From Wurfbainia villosa (Eukaryota > Streptophyta > Magnoliopsida > Zingiberales > Zingiberaceae): 64,000 bases of DNA. Positions 44,609 to 54,929 of this stretch are shown here, one piece after another. Numbering within the stretch: the first letter of the stretch is position 1; each line of letters opens with the position of its first letter. A program made the translations under genes and the position numbers. Where the stretch lies: assembly GCA_025175895.1 (NCBI GenBank), contig CM045990.1, forward strand, positions 41,412,658 to 41,476,657. Reading direction: 5' to 3'. The notes beneath the pieces were generated by a model that had not been told where the DNA came from, did not search any database, and saw only the letters and a list, made by a program, of their open reading frames with translations.

Positions 44609-45856
44609 ATGGCGCCTAAGTAACGATTTTTTTCCCGAGCCCTAATTTTTATTTCCATTACAATTTAGGTTTATCTAATCATGTATTATTGCCATTGCAT
44701 GTCATATCATTACATTGCATTCATAATAGGAGAGCCCGTAGGAATGATCCACCCGAGGGTGAATCTCAATTGTACCAACCTATGTTGGTTAGGTACATCG
44801 ATAGGGACTTTTTCAATCGGCATTGTAGTGATGTCATGGAATTAATTGCATACTACAATCTAATGAAAATCGTCTTATGCACGCATCCAATTAATGATGA
44901 CCTTGTTAAGGAATTTTACCAAAACCTAAAAAAGGTGGATGCCGACCCTACTTACACTACTCGCATTGCAAAACGCGAGTTAGAGTTCACTCCTGCGATA
45001 CTGCAGGAGTTTCTCGAGTGTAAGCCCTCAGATAACACTTTTATCTTTTACCCTGCCATGGATTTTCCTTTACCTGAGCCTTTTGACCATATCTCTATGG
45101 AGTCCATGCATGAGCATATCTTTGGTTATCCTCGTCCACTGGCCCAGAATCTATTTCCTATCACTGAGTTATCTGCACCTGACAATGTCCTTTACAAGGT
45201 CATTGTTGGGTGTTTTCTTCCCATCGTCACTCGGGGTCTGGCCAAGATTCGGCCTCCCCATCTTTTTCTTTTATACGCCATGCGTCATAGGTTAGACATT
45301 AACTTTGCACTAAACATGTTTCATTGCATTGTGCATTTCACTTCCCCTGTACAAGGGAAAGTGCATATGCCATTTGGTCATATCATCACAGCATGACTAG
45401 ACTTCGTAGGCGTCAACATCCATAGGGGTTCTCTGAGAGCGCTATCGGAGGTGTACGAATGTATATCAGTTCGTAACTTCGAGGCTACGGATGGCGCAGA
45501 TGGATCGGAGTTAGCGCCTCGACCACCCCCCAGGGCACGCAGAGAGCCTCCTTCGGTACCCAGAGAGGCGACAAAGGACTACGAGGATGCGGACACCAGA
45601 GGATGACGATGCATGAGACACACATCGTGGGTCCATCGATCGTCGTGGCCATGGAGTCCAGATTTCAGACTATCGTGATCGGTGGACTCTAGGTCGTCGA
45701 GAGATAATGGCGAGCGAGCATCCTTCGACGCGTCTCGATAGGATGGAGGAGTCCCAGGGCCGCATAGAGCAGCATCAGCTCGATATGCTAGAGATGATGC
45801 GGGCCTGGACCCTGAGTCAGCAGCCTTCTCCACCGCCACCTCCTGTGGACGATTAG
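44609..45856 (+). pseudogene. Captured spliced ORF, 'putative plant transposon protein' type, with one in-frame stop
   Basis: ATG at 44609 gives 'MAP', then a donor (AA|GTAACG) at 44619/44620 and an acceptor (ATAATAG|G) at 44729/44730. Splicing gives 'MAPKRARRNDPPEGESQLYQ', a start typical of these plant retroelement proteins. The main body (to 45393) includes 'VKEFYQNLKKVDADPTYTTR' and 'ELEFTPAILQEFLECKPSDN', like the domain I know as Pfam Transposase_32 (PF20167); I name that family from memory. A TGA at 45394 follows 'GHIITA'; the same frame continues about 65 codons ('LDFVGVNIHRGSLRALSEVY') to a stop near 45604. A shifted segment ending 'MEESQGRIEQHQLDMLEMMR' and a Pro-rich tail stops at 45854-45856. 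Its function is unknown. It has no counterpart in elements B, C, E or F. Confidence 0.6.
44620..44729 (+). other. Intron in the captured ORF of element D
   Basis: A 110-bp AT-rich intron with GTAACG at the start and ATAATAG at the end. It joins codon AA|G and keeps one frame from the ATG at 44609 into the frame that runs to 45393. Unspliced reading stops two codons into it, which argues that splicing was used. Confidence 0.6.
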
Positions 45857-47543
45857 AGGATATTAGATGTTCTGTGGTCGTCAATTTTTTTAGTGAGATT
45901 GAGCATAGTCAATCTCCTTTTTGAATGTAAAAGACAAGTTTTAAGTTAAATAAAATCTTTGTTTCTGAAAATCTTGTGTGTATGGATGAATATTTGTATA
46001 ATTGTATTGCTTATGAAAGTTGATATATTATGACATGAAATTGCATCCTATCATATACCATGTCATGACATTGTTTAGGGTTATTTTAGATGTCATGTGC
46101 TCTCAAATTTCATCATATGTCATGACATCATGATCATTGGCCATGTTTTAATAATGCTATTATTTATGCCATGATCATACATTCATGCATTAACTTGATT
46201 AAAATTGATTTAAGGACTATGGCATGACTTGGAGTCCCAGTTATAAGGGAATCAAGTAGAGTTGCTTTAGAAAATGCATGAAACCCTAGTTTAGGGAGAA
46301 CAAAACCCACATCTCACATCTAATTGACATGTATGTGTATTTATACACCATAGATACATGTGAAATGCTAGGATATGAGTTAAGTTCAAGGTGCATAGTT
46401 TTTGCATCTAGATGAACTAAAACTCATCCAATTCCATTTGGATCATTAGGAAAGCATGGGTACAAGTCATGTGCATAGAGCCCAAGGAAAATGATCCAAA
46501 TTAGGGTTTTAAAACCATTTTAAAATCATTTTGAAAAACCTTGGTGAAGTCTATCTTTTGATAGCAATCACCATTGATAAGATTGATACAAAGTGAGCTT
46601 CAACCTTAAAGTTTTTAGTCACTTTTGGATTTTGTATCAATCTCCTAATTCAATGGTAAAACCAAAATTTTTCACTGATTGTATGTGTGTTAAGTAATAT
46701 ACGTATCAAGTTTCGTGATTTTTTGATTTACGTAGAATTACTTATGCATTTCCAAAAGTCGAGTCTGATTTCTGAAAATCGGTTTTCGATTATCACCGAT
46801 TGCTTCTACTGATCCAATGATGGCGCTGGTTGGACTCGATCAAGATCGTATCACTCATTGTTTCGCGTGCCCGATCGGTGATGGACACATCGATCGTAGT
46901 ATGAACAGTCGATCGATAGCTGATTTCGGTAACCAAAGTTGTTTAACCCGATTTCAGCTGCGGTTAAGGTCCCTAACCACTCTTAACCCTATGATATGCT
47001 TTGGGAAGCATGATGAAGGGTGAAAATCCATTGGATATGGATTAGGAGAGGTGTTTAGGGTTTGTATCAATTTTAAGGTGCTGGAAAGTTCAATATTGAA
47101 TTTCTAACCTTAATTTTGATGGCTTAGAATTCCTATTGGCTTAGGGACTTCCCAAGGACATTGTTGGTGCAATGGTCAAGGGGGAGCAAGCCTTTAGGGT
47201 GAGGTATCCATCATGGGATGATGGATGGTATTTTTCCTCATGAGGAGGAAAATGGGATTCTTGATACCCAATTTGGAAATTGGGAGAGTGAATAGGATTG
47301 CCTCTCTTGAGTGATATGGGACTTATCACTAGGAAGATGGTAGGCATCCTAGGTCAACTCATTGGGACATGAGACATTGACCTCCTTGGAGATAAAACCT
47401 TTTTGATGTTAGTCAAAAAGGGGGAGAATGTTTGGGGGAGAACATTTAAGATTACCAATTTGGGATAATTGGTAAGTGTTTTGAGTTAGTGTTCTAACTC
47501 AATCATTTGTTTGGTTTTTGTCAAACATCAAAAAGGGGGAGAT
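45857..47543 (+). other. Element D non-coding 3' region with hairpins and polypurine tract
   Basis: From about 46050 it matches the 3' regions of B, C, E and F. It has CATGACATCATGATCAT words (46080-46150). A second purine tract AAGGGGGAGCAAG (about 47179-47191) lies beside 'GTTGGTGCAATGG'. A perfect hairpin TCCATCATGGGATGATGGA (47207-47225), CCAATTTGGAAATTGG (47269-47284) and the polypurine tract AAAAAGGGGGAGAT (47530-47543) follow. No gene is seen. Confidence 0.7.
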
Positions 47544-48981
47544 TGTTGGTGCAATCGGCCCAGGTCACGATTGACCAGGACTCGAGTTTGGCTCGAGTGA
47601 TGTTTTGATGTGTTTTGATGTTTCGACAAAAACATATGACAATATAATTGTCATGGAAAGTCCAAGTTGGACACTTGGCATTTGGGAAAGTCCAAGCATG
47701 GGTCTTGGCAAATGGAAAGTCCAACATGTGTTGGCAAGGAAAGTCCAAGCATGGGTCTTGGCATGTAAACTCCAAGCATGGTCTTGGCATGGAAAGTCCA
47801 ACATGGGTTGGCATTTGAAGTCCAAGGGGATTGATATTGGCGGCGTAAAGTCCAAGCGGTAGTCTTGGTAGCATAAGTCCAATGGTTGGCGGCGTAAAGT
47901 CCAAGCGGAGTCTTGGCGGCGTAAGTCCAATGTGCCTTGGCGGTGTAGACACCGTTAGCATGACATAGCCGATGGAAGCACCTGAAGGCTAGCGCGATGG
48001 ATGAACAAGTCATGGATGACTTGGAGGGATCCGAGAGGCGTGAGGCCGATGGAGGTGGCTAGAAGGCTTAGGTCTAGGCTAAGGGTGGTCTAGCAAGTAT
48101 GGGGGCACCATACTTGGGTTAAAACCTCATTCTTGAGGTGTGCGGTCCGACCGGTGCCATGTGGCGATCGACCGAGTCAACTAGGGTTTAGTGGGTTATG
48201 GCCTTTAGCGATGATCGCCATAGGTTGGCGATCGATGATTCAGCGATGACGATCGATCACCGACCGTGCTCGAATTCGGCCACAAAATGGAGTCGAGACT
48301 CGACTGGTCGAGTGAGGACTCCATCAGTCGACTGATGGTCACAATCAGTCGACTGATGGTAGATCCGTTGGACTTATCCAACGTGGATCTAGCCGTTGTC
48401 TCACGACAACAGTGGCATCAGTCGACTGATGGTCCCGATCAGTCGACTGATCGACTTTTTCCAGCACAGGTTGAAGCTATATATGGAGCTCATGATGGAG
48501 GAAAAAGTAATCGGTTCTTGAGGGCTATTGGGGCGATTTGTTGGTGCAAATCAGGTCTCCAAGTGCAAGCAAGCAACCAAGCATTCAAGCAATCAAAACA
48601 AGTGTTGTAAAGTCTTTTCTTTACTTGTATTTCGGATTCATTATTGTAATTGCTTGTATTTGTATCTTATTGTTGTAAGATTACTTGTAAGGGGTTTCTT
48701 CACCCTTGACTTGTGTCAAGAAGGAGTTTTATTGGTTAGTGGTGTTTGTGGCATCGCTAGGGTTCGTACGAACCCAATCCGTGGAGTAGGAACCGGTTCG
48801 GTTCCGAACCACGTTATATGCTCTTGTTGTGATTTGTGTTGTGTCCATTTCGTTATTGCTTTTATTATTATATATATTCCGCTGCGCTAACGAAATTGTA
48901 GACACGAACAAGATTGAATTCCATCCACGATCGGGCGAAACGCTATTCACCCCCCCTCTAGCCGTTCCAATATTCCTAACA
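47544..48981 (+). repeat. Element D 3' LTR
   Basis: A 1438-bp LTR, TGTTGGTGCAATCGG..ATTCCTAACA. It contains the CCAAG..CTTGG array (47655-47945), six or more AGTCGACTG words (48320-48450), a TATATAT box (48478-48484) and GATTACTTGTAAGG in the downstream part. The long minus-strand frames 47521-48013 are repeat translations. Confidence 0.9.
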
Positions 48982-48986
48982 GCATG

Positions 48987-50273
48987 GAGCTTGGTGTGGA
49001 AGTCCAAGGGGGAAGCCTTGGCATGGGAAAGTCCAAAGCATTGCGAAGCCGTGCGCTTGGTGCTTGGCATGGGAAATCCAAAGCATTGCGAAGCCGTGCG
49101 CTTGGTGCTTGGTGAGAAATGCATTGCGAAGCCGTGCGCTTGGTGCATTTGGAAAGTCTTGAGAACTTGGCAAGTTCATTAGGCTCGGGTCCTTGAGTCG
49201 GTGAAGGATGGTATTGCGAAGCCGTGCGCTTGGTGCATCCGAGGGACCGCCGGACGGGGAGCGAATGGAGTGAGCCCAAAGGGAAGCATACTTCTAGGGC
49301 ATGAGACGCGAAGGATGGCGTTGCGAAGCCGTGCGCTTGGCACATCCAAGGGACGTAGGCCGAGGGAAGAGAGCTTCGGTGGGGAACTCCATGAGGGATA
49401 AGGTGGACTTGGCCAAGTGGCTAAGTCTGAGTGTCAGATGCTCAAAAAACTTTGTGTTTGAGGTTTTAGCTGACATCAGTCGACTGGCATAGGTGTCAGT
49501 CGACTGCTCTAGGTCGTATGAGTTCGACCGTTGAAGTTCTGGCTAATCGATCATCGGTCGAGGAGGCGATCATTGTTGGGAGGATCAGTCGACTGCCGAG
49601 GGATGGCAGTCGACTGATGACACTGTGCACGGGCACAGAATGGAGTCGAGCTCGCCAGCACTCGACTGATGGGTGCCATCAGTCGACTGATGTGTGATCC
49701 GTTGGAACTTAACCAACGTGGATCTGGCCGTTGTGAGACAACGGCTACGGGACCAGTCGACTGATGGTCACGATCGATCGGATGGGCAAAACAAATTGAT
49801 GCAGTTATAAATGGAGCTCGAGTTGGAGGATTTCGCCATGGTTTTGTGGAGCTATTGGGGAATTCACGTGCATTCCAAATTCCTTCAAGAGCCAATCAAA
49901 GCAAGCAACAAACAAGTGATCAAAAGCAATCGGTGAAAAGTGTTTTTTTGTATTGTATTTGTATATTACTGTTGTAATTGCTTGTGAGAGGTTTCTCCAC
50001 CTCCGACGTGTAGTCGAGAAGGAGTTTGAGTATTGTCGTGTGCATCTCTAGAGCTCGAGGAGCTCGCCCGTGGAGTAGGAACCATTCGGTTCCGAATCAC
50101 GTACATCGTGTGTGTTTGCGCGTGCTTATTTGTTGTTAGTATTATTATTGTTTTATTGTTTCCGCTGCGCTAACAAGAATTGTAGACGAGCACACAACAA
50201 GAGCGATCGAAATACGACATCCAACGAAAGAGGGCTATTCACCCCCCTCTAGCCGGCCAATCGATCCCCAACA
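48987..50273 (+). repeat. Element E 5' LTR, second part
   Basis: It continues 40276-40414. It carries five copies of the word GCGAAGCCGTGCGCTTGG (about 49043, 49088, 49126, 49216, 49324), GTCGAC words (49480-49760) and a TATAAA box (49806-49811). It ends CGATCCCCAACA. The frames at 48729-49476 are repeat translations. Confidence 0.9.
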
Positions 50274-50288
50274 AGTGGTATCAGAGCC
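50274..50288 (+). promoter_or_regulatory. Element E primer binding site (tRNA-Met)
   Basis: AGTGGTATCAGAGCC directly after the LTR end contains the perfect TGGTATCAGAGC complement of initiator tRNA-Met. Confidence 0.95.
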
Positions 50289-50331
50289 GAGGTCGCTCTT
50301 CAAGGACTAACCGCCGTGAGAGCACTACAAG

Positions 50332-51914
50332 ATGGCCGGCTACAACCTCCAACCACCAAAATTCGAAGGAGATTTACTATGGTGGAGAAGAAAAATGGAG
50401 GTATACCTAGAAACCGATTTTGATTTTATGCTAATCTTAGAAAACGGTTTCGAATTGCCTAGGGATGAAAGAAATAGGCAAATTGAGAAGTCAAGGTGGA
50501 CCCAAGACCAAATCAAAGACTTTGAGACAAATCACAAGGTAATCGAATTGCTTAGTGATTTGATTCCTAACAACATTTGGTCTAGGTTGGGAAATTTTAG
50601 GGATGCAAAAGAATTATGGGATAAAGTAATGAAATTCCAAGAAAATTCTCAATCGGCACAAGTAGAGGAAGATGCCGTGGAAGAAAGACCATCCACTTTC
50701 GAAGATGTGGATGACTTGGTGGAGACCTCCACCTCTAGCATTGAGGGGGAGGAGAGGCAATCTTCCATCCCGGAGCAAGAACAAGAAGCATCCACATCCG
50801 GGAGAAGTGAAGATCAAGAAGAGGCCTCCACCACCTCCCTAGGTAACTCAAGTGTTATTATTTTAAATAAAAATCACATAATATGCTTTGAGTGTAGGGA
50901 GAAAGGGCATTACAAGAGCAAATGCCTTAAATTGGCTAAGAAGAAGGCATCGATACCAAAAGTCAACCCAAAGTCAAACGATGCCGGTGTTCCCAAAATC
51001 AAGAGCAAAGAGCACATTGTGTGTTTCAAATGCAATCAAAAGGGACACTACTGAAGCCAATGCCCTAGGGAGAGGAAGAAAGGGAAAGAAGGTGCAACTC
51101 ATGTAGGGGGAGCTCCTAAAGCTAACCCTAAGGTAAATTTACTTAATGCACCTTTAATTCTTAGAGTTAAAAGGCATGCTAAGAATTATTTTAGCTCTCT
51201 TGCTATTATCAATGAAAAGCATGCTAGGAGAAATAATAAGGTTTATTGCTTAGGTGCCAAGCATGTTCATATAACTAAGGACAAACCTAGGACTCATAAT
51301 TCTAGACCTATTTTACCTAAGGAGTCCATTAGGAGAGTTGAAAACCATCTAGGCATTAACCCTAAGAAGGGTAGACACATGCCTAAAAAAAAAACATTTC
51401 CCAAAAGATAAATGAAAATTCAAAATTGGGAAAATTAGAGTTAGAAAACCAAGCCTTGAGGTCAAGGCTAGAAAAATTGGAGAAGACCCTAGCAATAATA
51501 TCAAATTCAGTTAAAGGGTCCAATGTACAAAAGTCAAGACCTAGGAAACAAGAAACATCTAAGGGCAAGAAGGGTTTGGGTCACAAACCTATGTCCTACC
51601 ATAATGTTCCATTTAATTATGGAATATCATCTAGGTCTAGACAAACCAAGGCTAATAGGGAAGCCATCCCTAAGTCTAGCCATGGTATGTGTTTAGTGGT
51701 TAACACCTCAAAGAAATCAAATGTAGCCACTAAGAAGGTCAATGGAGGCGTCACCTCTAGAGTTGACCTAGGAAAGACCCAAAAGACTATGGCTTCAAAG
51801 CCTAAAAGGGTCATTAGGAAGGTATCTAGGGAAGTTATCCCTAGGGAATACCTTGTTAACCCAAGGAGCTCCAATAGATATTGGGTTTCTAAAAGCGTGA
51901 TTGATTCACGCTAA
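50332..51914 (+). pseudogene. Element E gag, nearly intact
   Basis: ATG 50332 opens a 240-codon frame with the copia gag N-terminus ('FEGDLLWWRRKMEVYL', 'KVIELLSDLIPNNIWSRLG', 'AKELWDKVMKFQE') and an acidic linker. The first zinc knuckle is CFECREKGHYKSKC and the second starts CFKCNQKGHY. A TGA at 51052-51054 falls inside the second knuckle. The frame then continues to a 10-A tract near 51384-51393, where a one-base shift occurs. The last part, 51426-51914, has the coiled coil 'LELENQALRSRLEKLEKTL' and the tail 'NPRSSNRYWVSKSVIDSR'. With only one stop and one shift it is the best-kept gag of the family beside that of C. Confidence 0.85.
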
Positions 51915-53489
51915 ATGGGTTAGGGTGTGTCAACCCTAAGTGGATGGGTGGTTAACCTAGCCATTGTGAGTTGACACATTAGGGTGTGCCAATATGGTTT
52001 GAGAAGTTAAAAATGATTTAAATTGGCACAATTAGGTCATAGAGGTCGTGGTGTGCTATTTTGGGTTTTTGGCACACTAAGAAAATAATGGCATTAAGGC
52101 AAAATGAATTTAATCCCTAGAAATGACAAATTGATTTTAACACTTAGGTATTTTATACCTTAGTATATTTTTCTTGCCATGCTTTATTTGCCTTGCCATG
52201 TCATGACATCATTCTCATTTTATCTATAAAGAAGTCATGATCATGTTTAAATTTATGTTTAGATGTCATGAATGCTTAGTTCTCATTCACATGCCATGAC
52301 ATCATGATATTGGCATATGTTTTTATCTAAATCATATTTATGCCATAATCATATCATGCATAGTTTAAAATGGAGTTAAGGACTATGACACAACTTGAAG
52401 GGAATCAAATTAATGTTGCCTAGAAATATGTATGAGAACATAAACAAAACAAAACCCACATCTCACAAAATTTTGACTTGTATGTGTTTTACACATCTAG
52501 ATATTGGTGAGATGTTTAGGAAAAAGAAAATAAATGTTTGAAAAACATTTTGAAAAATCTTGGTGAAGCCTATCTTTTGATAGCTATCACCATTGAATGA
52601 GATGATACAAAGAGGGCTCTTTATTGAAGCTTTTCTTAAATTTTGAACTTTGTATCAATCTCCTAGTTTAATGGGTAAAATAATTTTCTAACATTTTTCA
52701 CCCATAATGATTGTGATAAGTAATATACATACCAAATTTCAAGATTTATCAATTTATGTATATTTACTTATGAATTTCGGAAAGCCATTTAAATCAAAAT
52801 CAGAATGATTATCGATCATTTGCCTGTAATGACAGTCGACTGATGGTAAGTCCAGTCGACTGGTATTTGACGGAGTCGACTGGCACAGGCTGATTTCGGG
52901 TAAACTTGATGGTTAGGCCCATGTTCAGCTGTATTTTGGTCCCCTAACCACTCCTAACCCTAGGATATGCTTGGGAGAGCATTAGAGAGGGTGGAAATCC
53001 ATTGGATATGGATTAGGAGTTGGGTTGAGGGTGAGTATCAACTTTAAGGTGGATGAGAGTTCATTGTTGAACTTTGCCTTAATTTTGTTTGGTTAAATGT
53101 TCCTATTGGCTTAGGGACTCTCCAAGGATATTGTTGGTGCAATGGTCAAGGGGGAGCAAGCCTCTAGGGGGAGGTATCCATCATGGGAAGATGGATGTGT
53201 ATTTCCTAATGGGAGGAAAATTGGGTTGCCTCTCTTTAAGTGATATGGGATCACTAGAAAGATTGTAGGCATGTGTTCCTCCAAGGGAGAGATTGTAAGA
53301 TCTCATTGGGATATGAGACATTCATACCCTTGGGGAGGACCTTTTTGATGTAATGTCAAAAAGGGGGAGAAGTTACCAAGTTACCAATTAGGGTTCGTTG
53401 GAATTCTCATTGGGATATGAGAATTGCCAATATGGGAGAATTGGTAGACTTGAGATGGTAGTTTTGTCAATCATTAAAAAGGGGGAGAT
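51915..53489 (+). other. Element E non-coding 3' region with hairpins and polypurine tract
   Basis: The shortest form (about 1.6 kb) of the family's 3' region. It holds CATGACATCAT words (52198-52330), the second purine tract AAGGGGGAGCAAG (about 53148-53160), the hairpin TCCATCATGGGAAGATGGA (53177-53195, one mismatch), CTCATTGGGATATGAG twice (about 53302-53317 and 53407-53422) and the polypurine tract ending at 53489. Confidence 0.7.
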
Positions 53490-54929
53490 TGTTGGTGCAA
53501 TCGGCCCAGGTTGACTCGAGTTTGACTCGAGCAGTACCTTGATAGTATTTTGATGATAGACAAAACTCATGACATGGGATTGTCATGGGAAAGTCCAACA
53601 TGGGGTTGGTATGGAAAATCCAAGCATGGAGCTTGGTGTGGAAGTCCAAGGGGGAAGCCTTGGCATGTGAAAGTCCAAAGCATTGCGAAGCCGTGCGCTT
53701 GGTGCTTGGCATGGGAAATCCAAAGCATTGCGAAGCCGTGCACTTGGTACTTGGTGAGAAATGCATTGCGAAGCCGTGCACTTGGTGCATTTGGAAAGTC
53801 TTGAGAACTTGGCAAGTTCACTAGGCTCGGGTCCTTGAGTCGGTGAAGGATGACATTGCGAAGCCGTGCGCTTGGTGCATCCGGCGGACCGCCGGACGGG
53901 GAGCGAATGGAGTGAGCCCAAAGGGAAGCATACTTCTAGGGCATGAGACGCGAAGGATGGCGTTGTGAAGCCGTGCACTTGGCACATCCGAGGGACATAG
54001 GCCGAGGGAAGAGAGCTCCGGTGGGGAACTCCATGAGGGATAAGGTGGACTTGGCCAAGTGGCTAAGACTGAGTGTCGGACGCTCAAAAAACTTTGTGTT
54101 TGAGGTTTTAGCCGACATCAGTCGACTGGCATAAGTGTCGATCGCCGTTGCTAGGTAAATCGTATGGGTTCGACCGGTTCATTGAACCAAGTTCGGTGAT
54201 CGGTCATTCAGGAGAGCGATCATTGTTGGGAGGAATCGTCGATATCGAGGGATGGCGATGATCGATGACCGCTGCGGGCACATAATGGAGTCGAGCTCGC
54301 CAGCACTCGACTGATGGGTGCCATCAGTCGACTGATGTGTGATTCGTTGGAACTTAACCAACGTGGATCTGGCCGTTGTGAGACAACGGCTACGGGACCA
54401 GTCGACTGATGGTCACGATCAGTCGACTGATGGGCGCGAAAACAGCTTGATGCAGGTTATAAATGGAGCTCGAGTTGGAGGATTTCGCCATGGTTTTTGT
54501 GGAGCTATTGGAGGGGAATTGCTGCTGCATTCCAGTCCTTCAAGAGCCAATCAAAGCAAGCAACAAACAAGTGATCAAAAGCAATCGGTGAAAAGTGTTT
54601 TTTTTGTATTGTATTTGTATATTACTGTTGTAATTGCTTGTGAGAGGTTTCTCCACCTTCGACGTGTAGTCGAGAAGGAGTTTGAGTATTGCCGTGTGCA
54701 TCTCTAGAGCTCGAGGAGCTCGCCCGTGGAGTAGGAACCATTCGGTTCCGAACCACGTACATCGTGTGTGTTTGCGCGTGCTTATTTGTTGTTAGTATTA
54801 TTATTGTTTTATTGTTTCCGCTGCGCTAACAAGAATTGTAGACGAGCACACAACAAGAGCGATCGAAATACGACATCCAACGAAAGAGGGCTATTCACCC
54901 CCCTCTAGCCGGCCAATCGATCCCCAACA
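53490..54929 (+). repeat. Element E 3' LTR
   Basis: A 1440-bp LTR pairing with 40276-40414 plus 48987-50273. It has five copies of the GCGAAGCCGTGCRCTTGG word (about 53683, 53728, 53766, 53859, 53966), a TATAAA box (54458-54463) and the end CGATCCCCAACA. The stretch 54130-54290 has degraded GTCGAC words compared with 49490-49650. Confidence 0.9.

Larger units (their letters stand above)
40415..48981 (+). mobile_element. TR-GAG element D carrying an extra spliced ORF
   Basis: It is flanked by GCATG (40410-40414 and 48982-48986), inside the 5' LTR of E. The 5' LTR is 40415-41748 and the 3' LTR 47544-48981. The primer site (41749-41763, TGGTATCGTGAGC) has changes against TGGTATCAGAGC. The interior has gag (41820-43449) and about 2.3 kb absent from the sister elements (roughly 43700-46050) that includes an ORF. 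Then comes the family's non-coding region (about 46050-47527) and the polypurine tract 47528-47543. It is the youngest layer in this nest. Confidence 0.9.
40276..54929 (+). mobile_element. TR-GAG element E, host of D
   Basis: It is flanked by AAGAC (40271-40275 and 54930-54934). The 5' LTR is 40276-40414 plus 48987-50273 and the 3' LTR is 53490-54929. Without D it is about 6.1 kb. The primer site AGTGGTATCAGAGCC follows the 5' LTR and AAAAAGGGGGAGAT precedes the 3' LTR. The interior has only gag (50332-51914) and 1.6 kb of non-coding sequence. The two LTRs differ mainly by scattered substitutions plus degraded GTCGAC words. Confidence 0.9.

Noticed and set aside
47160..47191. A second LTR start (TTGTTGGTGCAATGG) before the true 3' LTR of D
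   Set aside because: It lacks the rest of the LTR and follows, not precedes, its position relative to the purine tract; I treat it as a conserved internal motif.
47521..48013. Minus-strand frames of 120-146 codons, repeated at 40436-40884
   Set aside because: They are the antisense of the element D LTR repeats; their recurrence reflects LTR duplication, not a gene family.
49039..49345. CRISPR-like array of regularly repeated words
   Set aside because: Spacing is uneven, the host is a plant nuclear genome, and the array lies inside an LTR in both copies.
48729..49476. Frames with repeated 'SARLRNA' peptides on the minus strand
   Set aside because: Produced by the GC-rich 18-mer array in the E LTR; all frames over the array are open because the word lacks stops.
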